Source of the DNA: Peribacillus sp. FSL H8-0477
Lineage (GTDB): Bacteria; Bacillota; Bacilli; Bacillales; DSM-1321
Assembly: GCF_038002765.1 (NCBI RefSeq)
Contig: NZ_JBBODE010000002.1
Coordinates: 1,798,001 to 1,862,000, forward strand
DNA: 64,000 nt
Reading direction: 5' to 3'
In this document: positions 16,891-25,890 of the stretch, piece after piece
Position numbering within the stretch: the stretch's first letter is position 1
Layout: each line of letters begins with the position of its first letter
Program-made: the position numbers and the translations under genes
The notes under the pieces: model-generated
Database searches by the model: none
What the model was told of the DNA's origin: nothing
The model's input: the letters and a program-made list of their open reading frames with translations, nothing else

Positions 16891-18508
16891 CTTTTTCCAT
16901 ATTAGTATTTTTCATGACACGAGTACCAGGAGGCTGTGGTTTCTGATTTTCCCCTTGACTAACCCTATTTTGGCCACTTATCAATCGTGGTCTTTTTTTG
17001 TAAGCCCAAATTGGTCTTCGAAAAATAGTATCACCTGCTTCCTCGCGGATAAAGGGTGCAAGAGGTGACATATAGGGTACACCGAATGAACGTAGGCTGC
17101 ATAAGTGAACGATAAGCAAAATAAACACTAGAATAATTCCATAAAAACCGAATGTGGCTGCACTAATCATAAAAATAAATCTAATCAAACGGGCTGATAT
17201 AGCAACTGCATAGGAGGGGGTCGCAAAACTGGCGATTGCTGTCAAAGAAACTACGATTACCATTCCAGGTGACACAATCCCAGTCTGTATTGCAGCCTGT
17301 CCAATGACAAGTGCTCCTACTATAGATATAGTGGAACCCATAGCTTTGGGCATGCGGATACTGGCTTCTCTTAAAATTTCAAAAGTTATTTCCATGATGA
17401 GTGCTTCTATAAATGCAGGAAATGGGACGGATTCCCTTTGTGCAGCAATAATAATAGCCAATTCTGTTGGAATCATCTCCTGATGAAAAGTGGTAGCTGA
17501 GATGTATATAGCAGGACCTACAAGAGATATTAAGAAAATCACAGTGCGTAAAAAGCGAATAGCAGTTGAGATATCAAAACGTTCATAATAATCTTCAACT
17601 GATTGAAAAAAATCTATGAATAGGGCGGGTACCAACAATACAAAAGGTGTCCCATTTACAAAAATGGCAATCTTTCCTTCTAACAAGTTTCCCGCCACAC
17701 TATCCGGTCTCTCCGTATGATGAATTGTAGGAAAAGTAGTGTTTGTTTGATCCTCTATTAGCTGTTCGATATATCCGGATTCTAAGATGCCATCAACGTT
17801 TATTTTTTTTAAACGTTTACGTACTTCTTCTATAATTTCATTCTTTGCGATGCCATTTATATACATAATTGAAACTTCTGTATTTGTCATTTTGCCAATA
17901 TTGATGGACTCAACCCATAAATCTGTATTGTTAATTATTCGACGAACCAGGGCAGTATTTGTTTCTATTGACTCGTTAAACGCTTCTTTAGAGCCTCGAA
18001 TAGAAACATTTGTAGTAGATTCCTGAACAGACCGTCTCTGTCCACCTTGTGTACTCGCACAAATCCCTTTGCTTATTCCATCGATGAGCATAATAGTTTC
18101 GCCCGACATTAATGCCGTAAATAGTTTTTCCCAGTCATTAACTACTTTGATTCCACCTACAGCAACAACATCTTCGGTGAGAACTTCTAACACTTCTTGT
18201 GGCTTGAGCTTTTCACTTAAATTTTGGTTATTTATTATTGATTCGATTACAAAATCGTTAACTGATTGATTGTCAACCATTCCTTTTACATATAAAATAG
18301 CTATTTTTATCTTGGAATTATGACGAATTTTTAATTGGCGGATTAAGATATCTGAACTGTTTCCTGTTTCTTGTTTAATGACTTCAAGATTCTTGGACAA
18401 GGATTTTTCGATGAGGTTCGATCCTCTCTTATTCGTTTGATTTTGATTGTTTAACTCTTGAATCTTTCTATCATTTGTTTGTTTCTTTCGTTTTATAAAT
18501 GAAAACAT
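16871..18508 (-). CDS. Spore germinant receptor A subunit (GerAA family)
   Basis: 545-residue protein with a hydrophilic N-terminal domain (about 1-290) and a membrane domain of several helices (about 300-480) ending in a basic, proline-rich tail. Family hallmarks include I-M-L-I-D-G, the P-T-I-H-H-T-E-R-P-D-S-V-A-G-N-L-L-E-G-K-I-A-I-F-V-N-G-T-P segment and F-P-A-F-I-E-A-L-I-M-E-I-T-F-E-I-L-R-E-A. The A subunit forms a nutrient-gated ion channel with B and C. It is the first gene of the A-C-B-D operon. The gene appears intact. Confidence 0.94.
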   Translation of the reverse strand: MFSFIKRKKQTNDRKIQELNNQNQTNKRGSNLIEKSLSKNLEVIKQETGNSSDILIRQLKIRHNSKIKIAILYVKGMVDNQSVNDFVIESIINNQNLSEKLKPQEVLEVLTEDVVAVGGIKVVNDWEKLFTALMSGETIMLIDGISKGICASTQGGQRRSVQESTTNVSIRGSKEAFNESIETNTALVRRIINNTDLWVESINIGKMTNTEVSIMYINGIAKNEIIEEVRKRLKKINVDGILESGYIEQLIEDQTNTTFPTIHHTERPDSVAGNLLEGKIAIFVNGTPFVLLVPALFIDFFQSVEDYYERFDISTAIRFLRTVIFLISLVGPAIYISATTFHQEMIPTELAIIIAAQRESVPFPAFIEALIMEITFEILREASIRMPKAMGSTISIVGALVIGQAAIQTGIVSPGMVIVVSLTAIASFATPSYAVAISARLIRFIFMISAATFGFYGIILVFILLIVHLCSLRSFGVPYMSPLAPFIREEAGDTIFRRPIWAYKKRPRLISGQNRVSQGENQKPQPPGTRVMKNTNMEKGDKNES

Positions 18509-18563
18509 AGTTTAAATACCTTTCTTTTCCAACCTATTCTGTTCAAGTTAAACCCTTTTTAAA

Positions 18564-18570
18564 CAGTATG
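18564..18570 (-). promoter_or_regulatory. Possible sigma-G -10 element of the germination operon
   Basis: On the minus strand CATACTG lies about 56 bases upstream of the A-subunit start and resembles the sigma-G -10 CATACTA. No good -35 at the expected spacing is visible, so this is tentative. Confidence 0.3.
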
Positions 18571-18929
18571 AAAAAAGATTAGTCATGAATATAATCAAAC
18601 GATAGATTTCTAACATTAAAAACCGAAATTATACTGAATATAAACCTTGTTTTGTAGGGGTCTACTTAGGGTAGTCTACAATAAAAAATTTGGAGATAGA
18701 GGAATATGTTTGGGGAAAATTTGCACCTCATGAAACTTTGGAATTTCATAAGTTTGAGATCCTTTTTTTGTGAACGATTGTAGTAAGTGGTTAAGAAACA
18801 GATACCTGTGCAAGAAACAATTAACCCCACAGCATCCATCATAATGGAAAATTTATCAAGAACTAGGCACTGAAAAAAAGTTTCAACATATATAGGGGAT
18901 ATCCGTTCGGATTTGATGAGGAGGATATC
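18571..18929. other. Intergenic region between divergent ger operon and MRJP-family gene
   Basis: About 360 bases, AT-rich. The only long frame (minus strand, 18666-18935) has no ribosome binding site and no family resemblance, so I treat it as chance. GAGGAGGATA at the right end is the ribosome binding site of the next gene. Confidence 0.5.
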
Positions 18930-20027
18930 ATGCAACCTATATTACCTATGGAAAAATATTTTGGACAGTTTGAACTGGTGCATGCTTTTTATGGCGCTAT
19001 GCCAACAGGTGTCAGCGTTTCCGAAACCGGTCGTATTTTTGTTTGCTTTCCAAAATGGGGAGACGACGTTCAGTTTACTGTGGCGGAAATTGTTGAGGGT
19101 GAATTGCAGCCTTATCCCAGTTTAAAAACGAATTTGGTTAATACCGAGAATATTACGATGTCTTTTGTCAGTGTCCAAAGTATCGTTGCTGATGGAAGAG
19201 GAACCCTTTGGGTGCTGGATACAGGGGCACCCAATTTTTCTGAACCTACTAAAGGGGGAGCAAAATTAGTTGCTGTTGATTTAAGCACGAATACAATAAG
19301 GAGGGTATATACCTTTACAGATGATGTTGTCTTGCCAACAACTTATTTGAATGATGTCCGTTTGGATTTTAGGGTTGGAAGAGCGGGTTATGCATATATA
19401 ACGGATTCTTCTTCCAGAGGGCCAGGGGGGATTATCGTCGTAGATTTAGAAAATGGGAACGCGTTTAGACGGTTAAATGGGGCAATATCAACTTCACCTG
19501 ATCCCTACTTTTTACCGAAAGTAGAAGGTGAAATTTTGATGAATCGAAACCCGAATGGCTCGACTTTCCCATTTAAATTGGCTTCCGATAGTTTAGCGAT
19601 TTCTCCTGATGGAAAGGTATTATTTTATGCTCCACTAACCAGCCGTCAGCTGTTCTCAATCTCAACAGAAGCCCTAAGAGACACAAGGATACAGGACATG
19701 AATTTATCCCAATATGTGCAGTATTTTGGGGAAAAAGGTGCGTCTGATGGCATGATCACCGGCACAAAAGGAACCATTTATGCGGGAGATTATGAAAACA
19801 ATAGTATCCGGAAGATATTTCCCAATGGCACAATGGAAACCATCGCACATGACCCGAGAATTTTATGGCCGGATACTTTTTCAATTGGCCCCGATCAATA
19901 CTTATATGTCATTGTTAATCAATTACATCGGCAGGCGAGATTTCATTATGGAAGAGACCTGCGGGAAAAACCATACAGTTTACTTCGTATGAAAATTGAT
20001 GAATTCCCTGCTCCTTCCTTTTCATAA
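18930..20027 (+). CDS. Major royal jelly/yellow family protein
   Basis: 365-residue six-bladed beta-propeller protein of the MRJP/yellow family (PF03022). Typical elements are the early G-A-M-P-T-G-V-S-V-S-E-T-G-R-I-F-V-C-F-P-K-W, G-T-L-W-V-L-D-T-G, Y-L-N-D-V-R-L-D and Y-I-T-D-S-S. There is no signal peptide, so it is probably cytoplasmic. Bacterial members are uncharacterised sugar- or lactone-handling or dopachrome-like enzymes, so the activity is unknown. A strong GGAGGATATC ribosome binding site precedes the ATG. It is monocistronic, divergent from the ger operon and followed by a hairpin. Confidence 0.85.
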   Translation: MQPILPMEKYFGQFELVHAFYGAMPTGVSVSETGRIFVCFPKWGDDVQFTVAEIVEGELQPYPSLKTNLVNTENITMSFVSVQSIVADGRGTLWVLDTGAPNFSEPTKGGAKLVAVDLSTNTIRRVYTFTDDVVLPTTYLNDVRLDFRVGRAGYAYITDSSSRGPGGIIVVDLENGNAFRRLNGAISTSPDPYFLPKVEGEILMNRNPNGSTFPFKLASDSLAISPDGKVLFYAPLTSRQLFSISTEALRDTRIQDMNLSQYVQYFGEKGASDGMITGTKGTIYAGDYENNSIRKIFPNGTMETIAHDPRILWPDTFSIGPDQYLYVIVNQLHRQARFHYGRDLREKPYSLLRMKIDEFPAPSFS

Positions 20028-20045
20028 TAAACTTAAACGAAAGTA

Positions 20046-20075
20046 GCTATCCCTCCACAGGGAGCAACCTTTTTT
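20046..20075 (+). terminator. Probable terminator of the MRJP gene
   Basis: GCT-at-CCCT / AGGG-AGC bulged stem with a T6 tail, 19 bases after the stop. Confidence 0.6.
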
Positions 20076-20325
20076 GTCAGTTAAAGCAAATCTCATAAGT
20101 TTCGCAGAGGACCATTGTGCACCTCATAACGGCAAAACAAAACCAAAAATTTTCACTGATTTTAGCGGCGTACTCTCAAGTTAGTAAAAAACCATATGTT
20201 CAAATCTATGTTTCCAAGAACCGTAAAAAAATTTCTCCCATATCACAAAGTGATTGTAAATGTTGATAGTTTAATAAGAATGTAATATTTATATATATAT
20301 AAAATCGGCTAAAAGGTGGTGTGAA
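20076..20325. other. Intergenic region, no gene seen
   Basis: About 250 bases with no supported frame. An alternating TA stretch (20289-20301) and AAAAGGTGGT precede the start of the broken hydrolase gene. Confidence 0.5.
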
Positions 20326-21281
20326 ATGAAGAAACTATCAAGAAGGAGCATTAGGTGAGGGTTATTATGACGGTGAGATTTCACAATGGGGAGCAGATGT
20401 AATTCCTGCTCAATTTATCCCCATCTATCAAGCTACTCAAGAAAAATATGGTTTACCGTGGAATTTACTTGCGGCACATCATCGAGTGGAAACAGTCTTT
20501 TCAACTTTGACTACTATGAAATCTCCAGTTGGGGCTGGTCATCTAGAGTATATGCATTTAACTTGGATTGGCTGGAGTTACCCCGGAGGAGACCGGTTAG
20601 GAAATGCTGCAATTCCCGCCAAGATATTGACCATCCAGCTATGATTCAACAGTATGGTAGCTATGGCGTGGATACTAATGGAGATGGAAAAGCTGATCCA
20701 TGGGATAACGAGGATGCCATCTTTTCTTCAGCAAACTATCTAGCTGCCAATGGTGCAGCAGAAGGGCGAGTAAGGGATGCTGATTTTGCCTATAATCATG
20801 CGAATTGGGATGTAAAGAAGTGCTAGGCCTTGCCGGCCAATATATGAAAGGATATATCACTGTCAATGCCGGGGGAGGAGACAGTACTGGTAGTGCGGTT
20901 GTCGATGTGGGAAAACGGTGGATAGGGAATTCAGTTTGTGTTTTTGGCGGTGGCCGCAATCAATCTGAAATAGCTAGAGGTCGTTTTGAATGTGCTAGTT
21001 TCGTTCATTGGGCATTTAAAGAAGCAGCAGTGGATTTAGGTCCTGTGACGTCTACCAGTACAGACACCTTAAAATACCTGGGAAAGCCCGTTTCGCCAAG
21101 TGAATTAAAGCCAGGTGACTTAGTCTTCTTTAATACGTACAAAAGAGATGGCTATGTGGGGATTTATATAGGAAATGGCCATTTCCTCGGAGCTCAAACG
21201 AGTAGAGGCGTGGGGTTTGCTGACATGACGACAGGATATTGGAGAGGAAAGTTTAATGGTCAAGCTAAAGAATCTAACTAG
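20326..21281 (+). pseudogene. Broken CwlT-like muramidase/NlpC-P60 endopeptidase
   Basis: Remains of a bifunctional cell-wall hydrolase like those of conjugative elements. A lysozyme-like domain (I-P-I-Y-Q-A-T-Q-E-K-Y-G-L-P-W-N-L-L-A-A-H-H-R-V-E-T) is followed by an NlpC/P60 domain (F-E-C-A-S-F-V-H-W-A-F with the catalytic cysteine). After the start M-K-K-L-S the frame shifts near 20345, again near 20625 and again near 20816, where K-K-V-L-G reads K-K-C-stop. So three frames are needed. The NlpC/P60 catalytic histidine (usually H-V-G-I-Y) is tyrosine here (G-Y-V-G-I-Y), an extra inactivating change. The signal peptide region is mostly lost. Probably a fossil of an integrated element. Confidence 0.8.
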
Positions 21282-21314
21282 AGGGCATGTCACAGATTGA
21301 CATAGCCTCTTACA
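21282..21314. terminator. Hairpin after the broken hydrolase
   Basis: GAGG-g-CATGTCA / TGACAT-a-GCCTC stem. There is only a weak T tail on the plus strand; it may serve both converging genes. Confidence 0.45.
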
Positions 21315-21395
21315 CTGTTAATTTTAAATACTTTATTCCACCTAATAACCAAACATCAATTGCTGGCTTTGAGTAATATGTTTGTTTTTCTATCG

Positions 21396-21697
21396 TCATA
21401 AAAAGCAACTCAAGGTTATCTCTGACTCTGGTCCTATTGAATTAAGCTCTTCAATTGATATACCTAGATAGTCTGCCAACTCAGTTGAAGTCATTAGCAA
21501 ACTATGTTCAATTTCTTGGTGGTTTGGTAAAGGTTCCTGAGAAATAGCAGCTACCTGTTCTCTCATGGTTAATTGCGAATCATTTGAATTAGCGTTAGAT
21601 GAAATAACTATTGAATATATTCCGATCAACGTTAGCATCGCTATCCCTATCAGCAGAATTACAATGAGTCTGCTATTTTTTTAGTCTTATCTTCCAT
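21396..21697 (-). pseudogene. Small membrane-anchored protein with A7-tract frameshift
   Basis: On the minus strand an AGGGAGGAATT ribosome binding site precedes ATG (21697) and M-E-D-K-T-K-K, then a run of seven A. In the given frame the protein stops after 12 codons. Adding one base in the A run gives M-E-D-K-T-K-K-N-S-R-L-I-V-I-L-L-I-G-I-A-M, a clean N-terminal membrane anchor that continues without break to the stop at 21396 (about 100 residues). The extracellular part contains L-A-D-Y-L-G-I-S-I-E-E-L-N. The lesion could be a real mutation, slippage-controlled expression or a sequencing error. No family recognised. Confidence 0.65.
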
Positions 21698-21770
21698 GAG
21701 TTAATTCCTCCCTAATGACAACGTTACCATGGATAATAACGCTAAACTCCTTATAGGTTCGTTATGGTCC

Positions 21771-21817
21771 TGCTTCTATGATTATCAATTTTGGAGAAAT
21801 TGATAATCATAGAAGCA
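21771..21817. repeat. Perfect 21-bp inverted repeat
   Basis: Two arms of 21 bases (21771-21791 and 21797-21817), fully complementary, around a 5-base centre. There is no T run on either side, so it is an unusual terminator, if it is one at all. It lies 9 bases past the stop of mtnE. Confidence 0.85.
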
Positions 21818-21825
21818 AGTCTTCG

Positions 21826-22989
21826 TTAAAAAATAGCTAGTTTGCCAATACGTTGAACAGCTTCTTCTAAACGGACTTCATCTACTAACAAGCCTACACG
21901 AATATAACCTTCACCAAATTCACCAAAGCCATTTCCAGGGGCTACAGCTACATCTGCTTCATTTAACAGTTTATCAGCGAAGTTCTGGCTCGTGTAGCCT
22001 TTAGGAACGGGCAGCCAAGCAAAGAAGGAGCCTCTAGGGGCATCTACTTGCCATCCAATCAGGTTGCATGCGTTTATAAAGGCATTGCGACGCTTTTCGT
22101 AGCGATCTACTAATTCGTGCACACATGATTGATTATCATTTAAAGCAGCGACGGCAGCGTGTTGTATGCCTGGAAATAAGCTTACAAACATGTGGTCCTG
22201 TATCAAGTTTAGGGCTTCAATCATTTGTGCATTTCCAACAGCAAATCCGACACGCCATCCTGCCATATTGTATGTTTTAGATAGTGTGTACATTTCAATT
22301 CCGACGTCTTTTGCGCCGTCTGCTTGTAAGAAACTTACTGGTTTTATTCCTTCAAATCCTATAGCTCCATAGGCAAAATCATGTGATACCGCAATCCGAT
22401 TTTCTTTAGCAAATGCTACGGTTTCATTGAAAAATCCAATGTCTGCCGTCGCTCCAGTTGGATTGTTTGGGTAGTTAAGATACATGAGTCTTGCACGTTC
22501 TTTACTTTCTTCAGAAAGTAAATTGTAATCAGGTAGAAAATTATTTTCTGCTATAAGTGGTAGCGTTTCGTAGTGTACGTCGGCCATCATCACTCCTGAC
22601 AAATAGTCGGGGTATCCAGGGTCTGGTAGCAGCATCCAATCTCCCGGATTTAATACGGCCATAGGCAATTCAACAAGCCCGGTTTTTGTTCCAAACAATA
22701 CAGCGACTTCCGTCAAGGGGTCAATATCAACGTTGTATTCTCGTTTGTAAAATTCAGCTGCCGCTTCTTTCAATTCGCTTATTCCACGAAATGGCGAATA
22801 TTTATGGTTCACAGGGTTTTCAACAGCTTGTTGTAATGCTTTTACGATGTGTGGGGGTGTTGGTTGGTCCGGGTTACCTTGACCTAAATTGATTACATCG
22901 CGTCCTTGTGCCACAGCAGCTCCTACTTTTTGTACAAGAGAAGCAAAAAACTGTGGAGGTAATTGTTGTAGTTTTTTTGAGAGTTCCAT
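21826..22989 (-). CDS. mtnE: Methionine-salvage aminotransferase
   Basis: 387-residue fold-type I PLP aminotransferase, closely resembling Bacillus MtnE (YkrV), which transaminates 2-oxo-4-methylthiobutyrate to methionine as the last step of the methylthioadenosine salvage pathway. Features: the N-terminal L-Q-Q-L-P-P-Q-F-F-A-S-L-V-Q-K, G-Q-G-N-P-D-Q-P-T-P, N-Y-P-N-N-P-T-G-A and the PLP lysine in Y-T-L-S-K-T-Y-N-M-A-G-W-R. It is divergent from mtnU with about 85 bases between the starts. The other salvage genes (mtnK, A, W, X, B, D) are not in the window. Confidence 0.88.
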   Translation of the reverse strand: MELSKKLQQLPPQFFASLVQKVGAAVAQGRDVINLGQGNPDQPTPPHIVKALQQAVENPVNHKYSPFRGISELKEAAAEFYKREYNVDIDPLTEVAVLFGTKTGLVELPMAVLNPGDWMLLPDPGYPDYLSGVMMADVHYETLPLIAENNFLPDYNLLSEESKERARLMYLNYPNNPTGATADIGFFNETVAFAKENRIAVSHDFAYGAIGFEGIKPVSFLQADGAKDVGIEMYTLSKTYNMAGWRVGFAVGNAQMIEALNLIQDHMFVSLFPGIQHAAVAALNDNQSCVHELVDRYEKRRNAFINACNLIGWQVDAPRGSFFAWLPVPKGYTSQNFADKLLNEADVAVAPGNGFGEFGEGYIRVGLLVDEVRLEEAVQRIGKLAIF

Positions 22990-23075
22990 GGATTTTCCTC
23001 ATTTTTTAAAATAGTTGTAATCATCTGCTAAATATTATAACCTTTTGAGTATCTTGTCTATAGGTGGGTGTATCC

Positions 23076-23870
23076 ATGAAAATCGCTTGCATTCAGCTCG
23101 ACGTAGCATTTGCTGATCCTGAAAAAAATTTTCACAACGTCCAAACGTTTATCGGAAAAGTGGTAAGTGAAGGTGCAGAGCTCGTTGTTTTACCTGAAAT
23201 GTGGAATACTGCCTATGCATTAACAGAGTTAGAACAACTTGCCGATATCGAAGGAAAGCGCACAAAAAAATTCCTTTCCGATTTAGCACGCAAACATCAC
23301 ATTCATATCGTAGGTGGTTCGGTTTCAACAAAAAAAGGAGATAATTTCTACAACACGATGTATGTGTATACGAATGAGGGAGAGCTAGTAGGGGAATACG
23401 ATAAAGCACATTTGTTCCGTCTGATGAATGAACATCTCTACCTACAAGCAGGAAATAAGGAAAATGTGTTTTCTCTAGGTTCTATTCAAGCTGGTGGAGT
23501 CATATGTTATGACCTAAGATTCCCAGAATGGCTACGGGCGCATGCATTAGCTGGAGCAAAGGTATTATTCGTTCCAGCTCAGTGGCCGTCGACACGCATT
23601 GACCATTGGAAGATATTACTTCAAGCCCGTGCAATTGAAAATCAATGTTTCGTTATTGCGGTGAATAGAACGGGTACTGACCCGAACAATCAGTTTAATG
23701 GCCAATCCATGATTATTGCACCGTGGGGGAAAGTATTGTGGACTGGCACTGAACATGAAGAATACGCGGTGATTGACGTGGATTTTTCAGTAGTAGATGA
23801 AGTGCGCACACGTATACCAGTGTATGAAGATCGTAGACCGTCACTCTACCAACCATTGATTGAAAATTAA
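23076..23870 (+). CDS. mtnU: Nitrilase-family amidase of methionine salvage
   Basis: 264-residue carbon-nitrogen hydrolase with the Glu-Lys-Cys triad visible in L-P-E-M-W-N, Y-D-K-A-H-L-F and G-G-V-I-C-Y-D-L-R-F-P-E. It is closest to MtnU/YkrU and omega-amidases, which hydrolyse alpha-ketoglutaramate or related amides left by glutamine-dependent transamination. This fits its divergent pairing with mtnE. Start is ATG 23076 with AGGTGGGTG at 23062-23070; an upstream GTG at 23064 overlaps that site and is less likely. Confidence 0.87.
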   Translation: MKIACIQLDVAFADPEKNFHNVQTFIGKVVSEGAELVVLPEMWNTAYALTELEQLADIEGKRTKKFLSDLARKHHIHIVGGSVSTKKGDNFYNTMYVYTNEGELVGEYDKAHLFRLMNEHLYLQAGNKENVFSLGSIQAGGVICYDLRFPEWLRAHALAGAKVLFVPAQWPSTRIDHWKILLQARAIENQCFVIAVNRTGTDPNNQFNGQSMIIAPWGKVLWTGTEHEEYAVIDVDFSVVDEVRTRIPVYEDRRPSLYQPLIEN

Positions 23871-23948
23871 AAAAAAGGTTTGACACTCGTTGTGAAACGT
23901 CGTAAGATTTAGTTCGAGCAACAAAAACAAAACAACTACATATGGAAA

Positions 23949-24108
23949 CTTATCAAGAGTGACCGAGGGATAGGCCCTATGACGTCCGGCAACCCCCAGC
24001 AATAGGCTGGGAAGGTGCCAATTCCTACAGAATGATTTCATTCTGAAAGATAACCCAAAATCCATTTTTCGGTGCCTCTTTCATTATGAAAGGGGCATTT
24101 TTTATTTT
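23949..24108 (+). ncRNA. SAM-I (S-box) riboswitch with terminator
   Basis: Shows the conserved S-box core: CTTATCAAGAGTGACCGAGG, GACGTCCGGCAACC and GGTGCCAATTCC. A terminator hairpin follows, TGCCTCTTTC / GAAAGGGGCA at 24073-24097 with a T6 run. High S-adenosylmethionine should stabilise the aptamer and terminate transcription of metNPQ and the downstream dehydrogenase. Confidence 0.97.
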
Positions 24109-24195
24109 GTTAAAGAAATTTTTTCTAAAAACTCGACATGTCCTGCTACGTACTGAAGGGGACTTTACGCTTTTCTAATTTGTAAAAAGGAGCTT

Positions 24196-25212
24196 GTGAT
24201 GATACGAATAAGCGATTTATCTAAAGGATACAAAACGAAAAATGGTCTGGTAATGGGTGTTGACCGAGTAGATCTCACCATCCCTGAAGGGGAAGTGTTC
24301 GGAATTGTGGGGTATTCAGGAGCTGGTAAGAGTTCGCTACTACGTTGTATCAACTTACTTGAAAGACCAACAAGTGGAAAGATAGAAGTGAATGGACGCG
24401 ATTTAACAAAATTAAAGCGAGAAGAATTACGGAAAGCACGCTTGAAAATCGGTATGATTTTCCAACACTTTCACTTGATTAGTCAAAAGACAGTAGCTGA
24501 AAATATTGCATTCGCATTAAGAGCGGCAAACACACCAAAAGAAAAAATGGCATCTCGTGTAGTGGAGCTTCTTGAGATGGTTGGTTTAACTGACAAAAAA
24601 GATGTGTTTCCAGCACAACTGAGTGGTGGGCAAAAGCAACGTGTTGGAATAGCACGTGCACTAGCCAATAACCCTTCTTTGTTACTGTGTGACGAAGCAA
24701 CCTCTGCGCTTGATCCAAACACTACGTTATCCATTCTACGATTGCTAAAAAAGATAAACCGCGAATTAAACATCACGATTGTGTTAATCACGCATGAAAT
24801 GAATGTAGTAAAAGAGATTTGCGATCGCATGGCAGTTATGCAAGATGGGCGAGTAGTGGAGGAAGGGTCGGTATACGAGATTTTCTCAAATCCAAAAGCT
24901 GAGCTGACTAAAGAATTTATTAGTAGCGTGCTGTCATTTGAAGTTCCACAAGCTATTTTGGCTAAAGTTACTGGTAGCATTGTGAAAGTAATGTTTAAAG
25001 GTGATGTGGCGGGTGAAGGTGTTATTTCAGATATGGTTCAGCATTTTGATGTACGTGGGAATTTCTTGCACGGCTCGATTGAATACATACAAGAAGTGCC
25101 GCTCGGTTTGTTTTTAATGGAAATTCAAGGACATCCGGACAATATAAAAAGAGCTATTACGTATGTGGAAGGACGCGGAGCGCAAGTGGAGGTGATTCAA
25201 AATGGGCATTGA
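24196..25212 (+). CDS. metN: Methionine ABC importer ATP-binding protein
   Basis: 338-residue ATPase of the MetNPQ importer, which takes up methionine and related compounds. There is a Walker A (G-Y-S-G-A-G-K-S-S), signature (L-S-G-G-Q-K-Q-R), Walker B (L-L-L-C-D-E-A-T-S-A-L-D) and switch histidine (L-I-T-H-E-M). A C-terminal NIL regulatory domain (about 255-335) binds methionine for feedback inhibition. An alternative start ATG 24199 is one codon in. Overlaps metP by 11 bases. First gene after the SAM riboswitch. Confidence 0.95.
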   Translation: MMIRISDLSKGYKTKNGLVMGVDRVDLTIPEGEVFGIVGYSGAGKSSLLRCINLLERPTSGKIEVNGRDLTKLKREELRKARLKIGMIFQHFHLISQKTVAENIAFALRAANTPKEKMASRVVELLEMVGLTDKKDVFPAQLSGGQKQRVGIARALANNPSLLLCDEATSALDPNTTLSILRLLKKINRELNITIVLITHEMNVVKEICDRMAVMQDGRVVEEGSVYEIFSNPKAELTKEFISSVLSFEVPQAILAKVTGSIVKVMFKGDVAGEGVISDMVQHFDVRGNFLHGSIEYIQEVPLGLFLMEIQGHPDNIKRAITYVEGRGAQVEVIQNGH

Positions 25213-25873
25213 TTTCCAGCACGTGATTGAATTATGGCCAGACATTCTTAAAGCATTCGGGCAAACAATGTACATGATTGGGATTTCGCTGACTGTTGCG
25301 ATTGTTATTGGATTACCACTTGGTATTGTTCTATTCATTACTGATCGTGGTTTATTCTTAGAAAATCGATTTGTAAAAGGCACGCTTGGTTTTATTGTTA
25401 ATATGGTACGCTCCATTCCATTCATTATTTTATTAGTCGCACTTATTCCATTAACCAAATTACTAGTCGATTCAACGATCGGTCCAGCAGCAGCTAGTGT
25501 TTCTTTATCGGTTGCGGCAACTCCATTTTTCGCGCGAATTGTTGAAACATCACTCCGAGAAATTGATAAAGGCGTTATCGAAGCTGCAGTTGCAGTAGGA
25601 GCGACCCCTTGGATGATTATCAAAGATGTGTTATTGCCAGAAGCAAAGTCGAGCATTGTGCAAGGAGTGACGATGACCATCATTAGTCTAGTTGCTTACT
25701 CCGCAATGGCTGGAGTAGTTGGCGGCGGCGGAATTGGCGACTTGGCAATACGCTTCGGATATTACCGTTATGACAATACCATTATGGTTGTCACGGTTGT
25801 GATTTTAATTGTTCTCGTTCAAATCATTCAACAGTTGGGTGACTGGACGTCTAAAGCAATAGATAAACGATAA
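25202..25873 (+). CDS. metP: Methionine ABC importer permease
   Basis: 223-residue inner-membrane permease (MetI/MetP family) with five to six hydrophobic segments. It carries the coupling-helix motif A-A-V-A-V-G-A-T-P-W-M-I-I-K-D-V-L-L-P-E-A that contacts the ATPase. The GTGATTC-type spacing and 11-base overlap with metN indicate coupled translation. It is complete in length for the family. Confidence 0.95.
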   Translation: MGIDFQHVIELWPDILKAFGQTMYMIGISLTVAIVIGLPLGIVLFITDRGLFLENRFVKGTLGFIVNMVRSIPFIILLVALIPLTKLLVDSTIGPAAASVSLSVAATPFFARIVETSLREIDKGVIEAAVAVGATPWMIIKDVLLPEAKSSIVQGVTMTIISLVAYSAMAGVVGGGGIGDLAIRFGYYRYDNTIMVVTVVILIVLVQIIQQLGDWTSKAIDKR

Positions 25874-25890
25874 GAGGGAGAGAGACAGAG

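Noticed and set aside
18666..18935. 89-codon minus-strand frame
   Set aside because: No ribosome binding site, no family resemblance, and it covers the promoter region between divergent genes.
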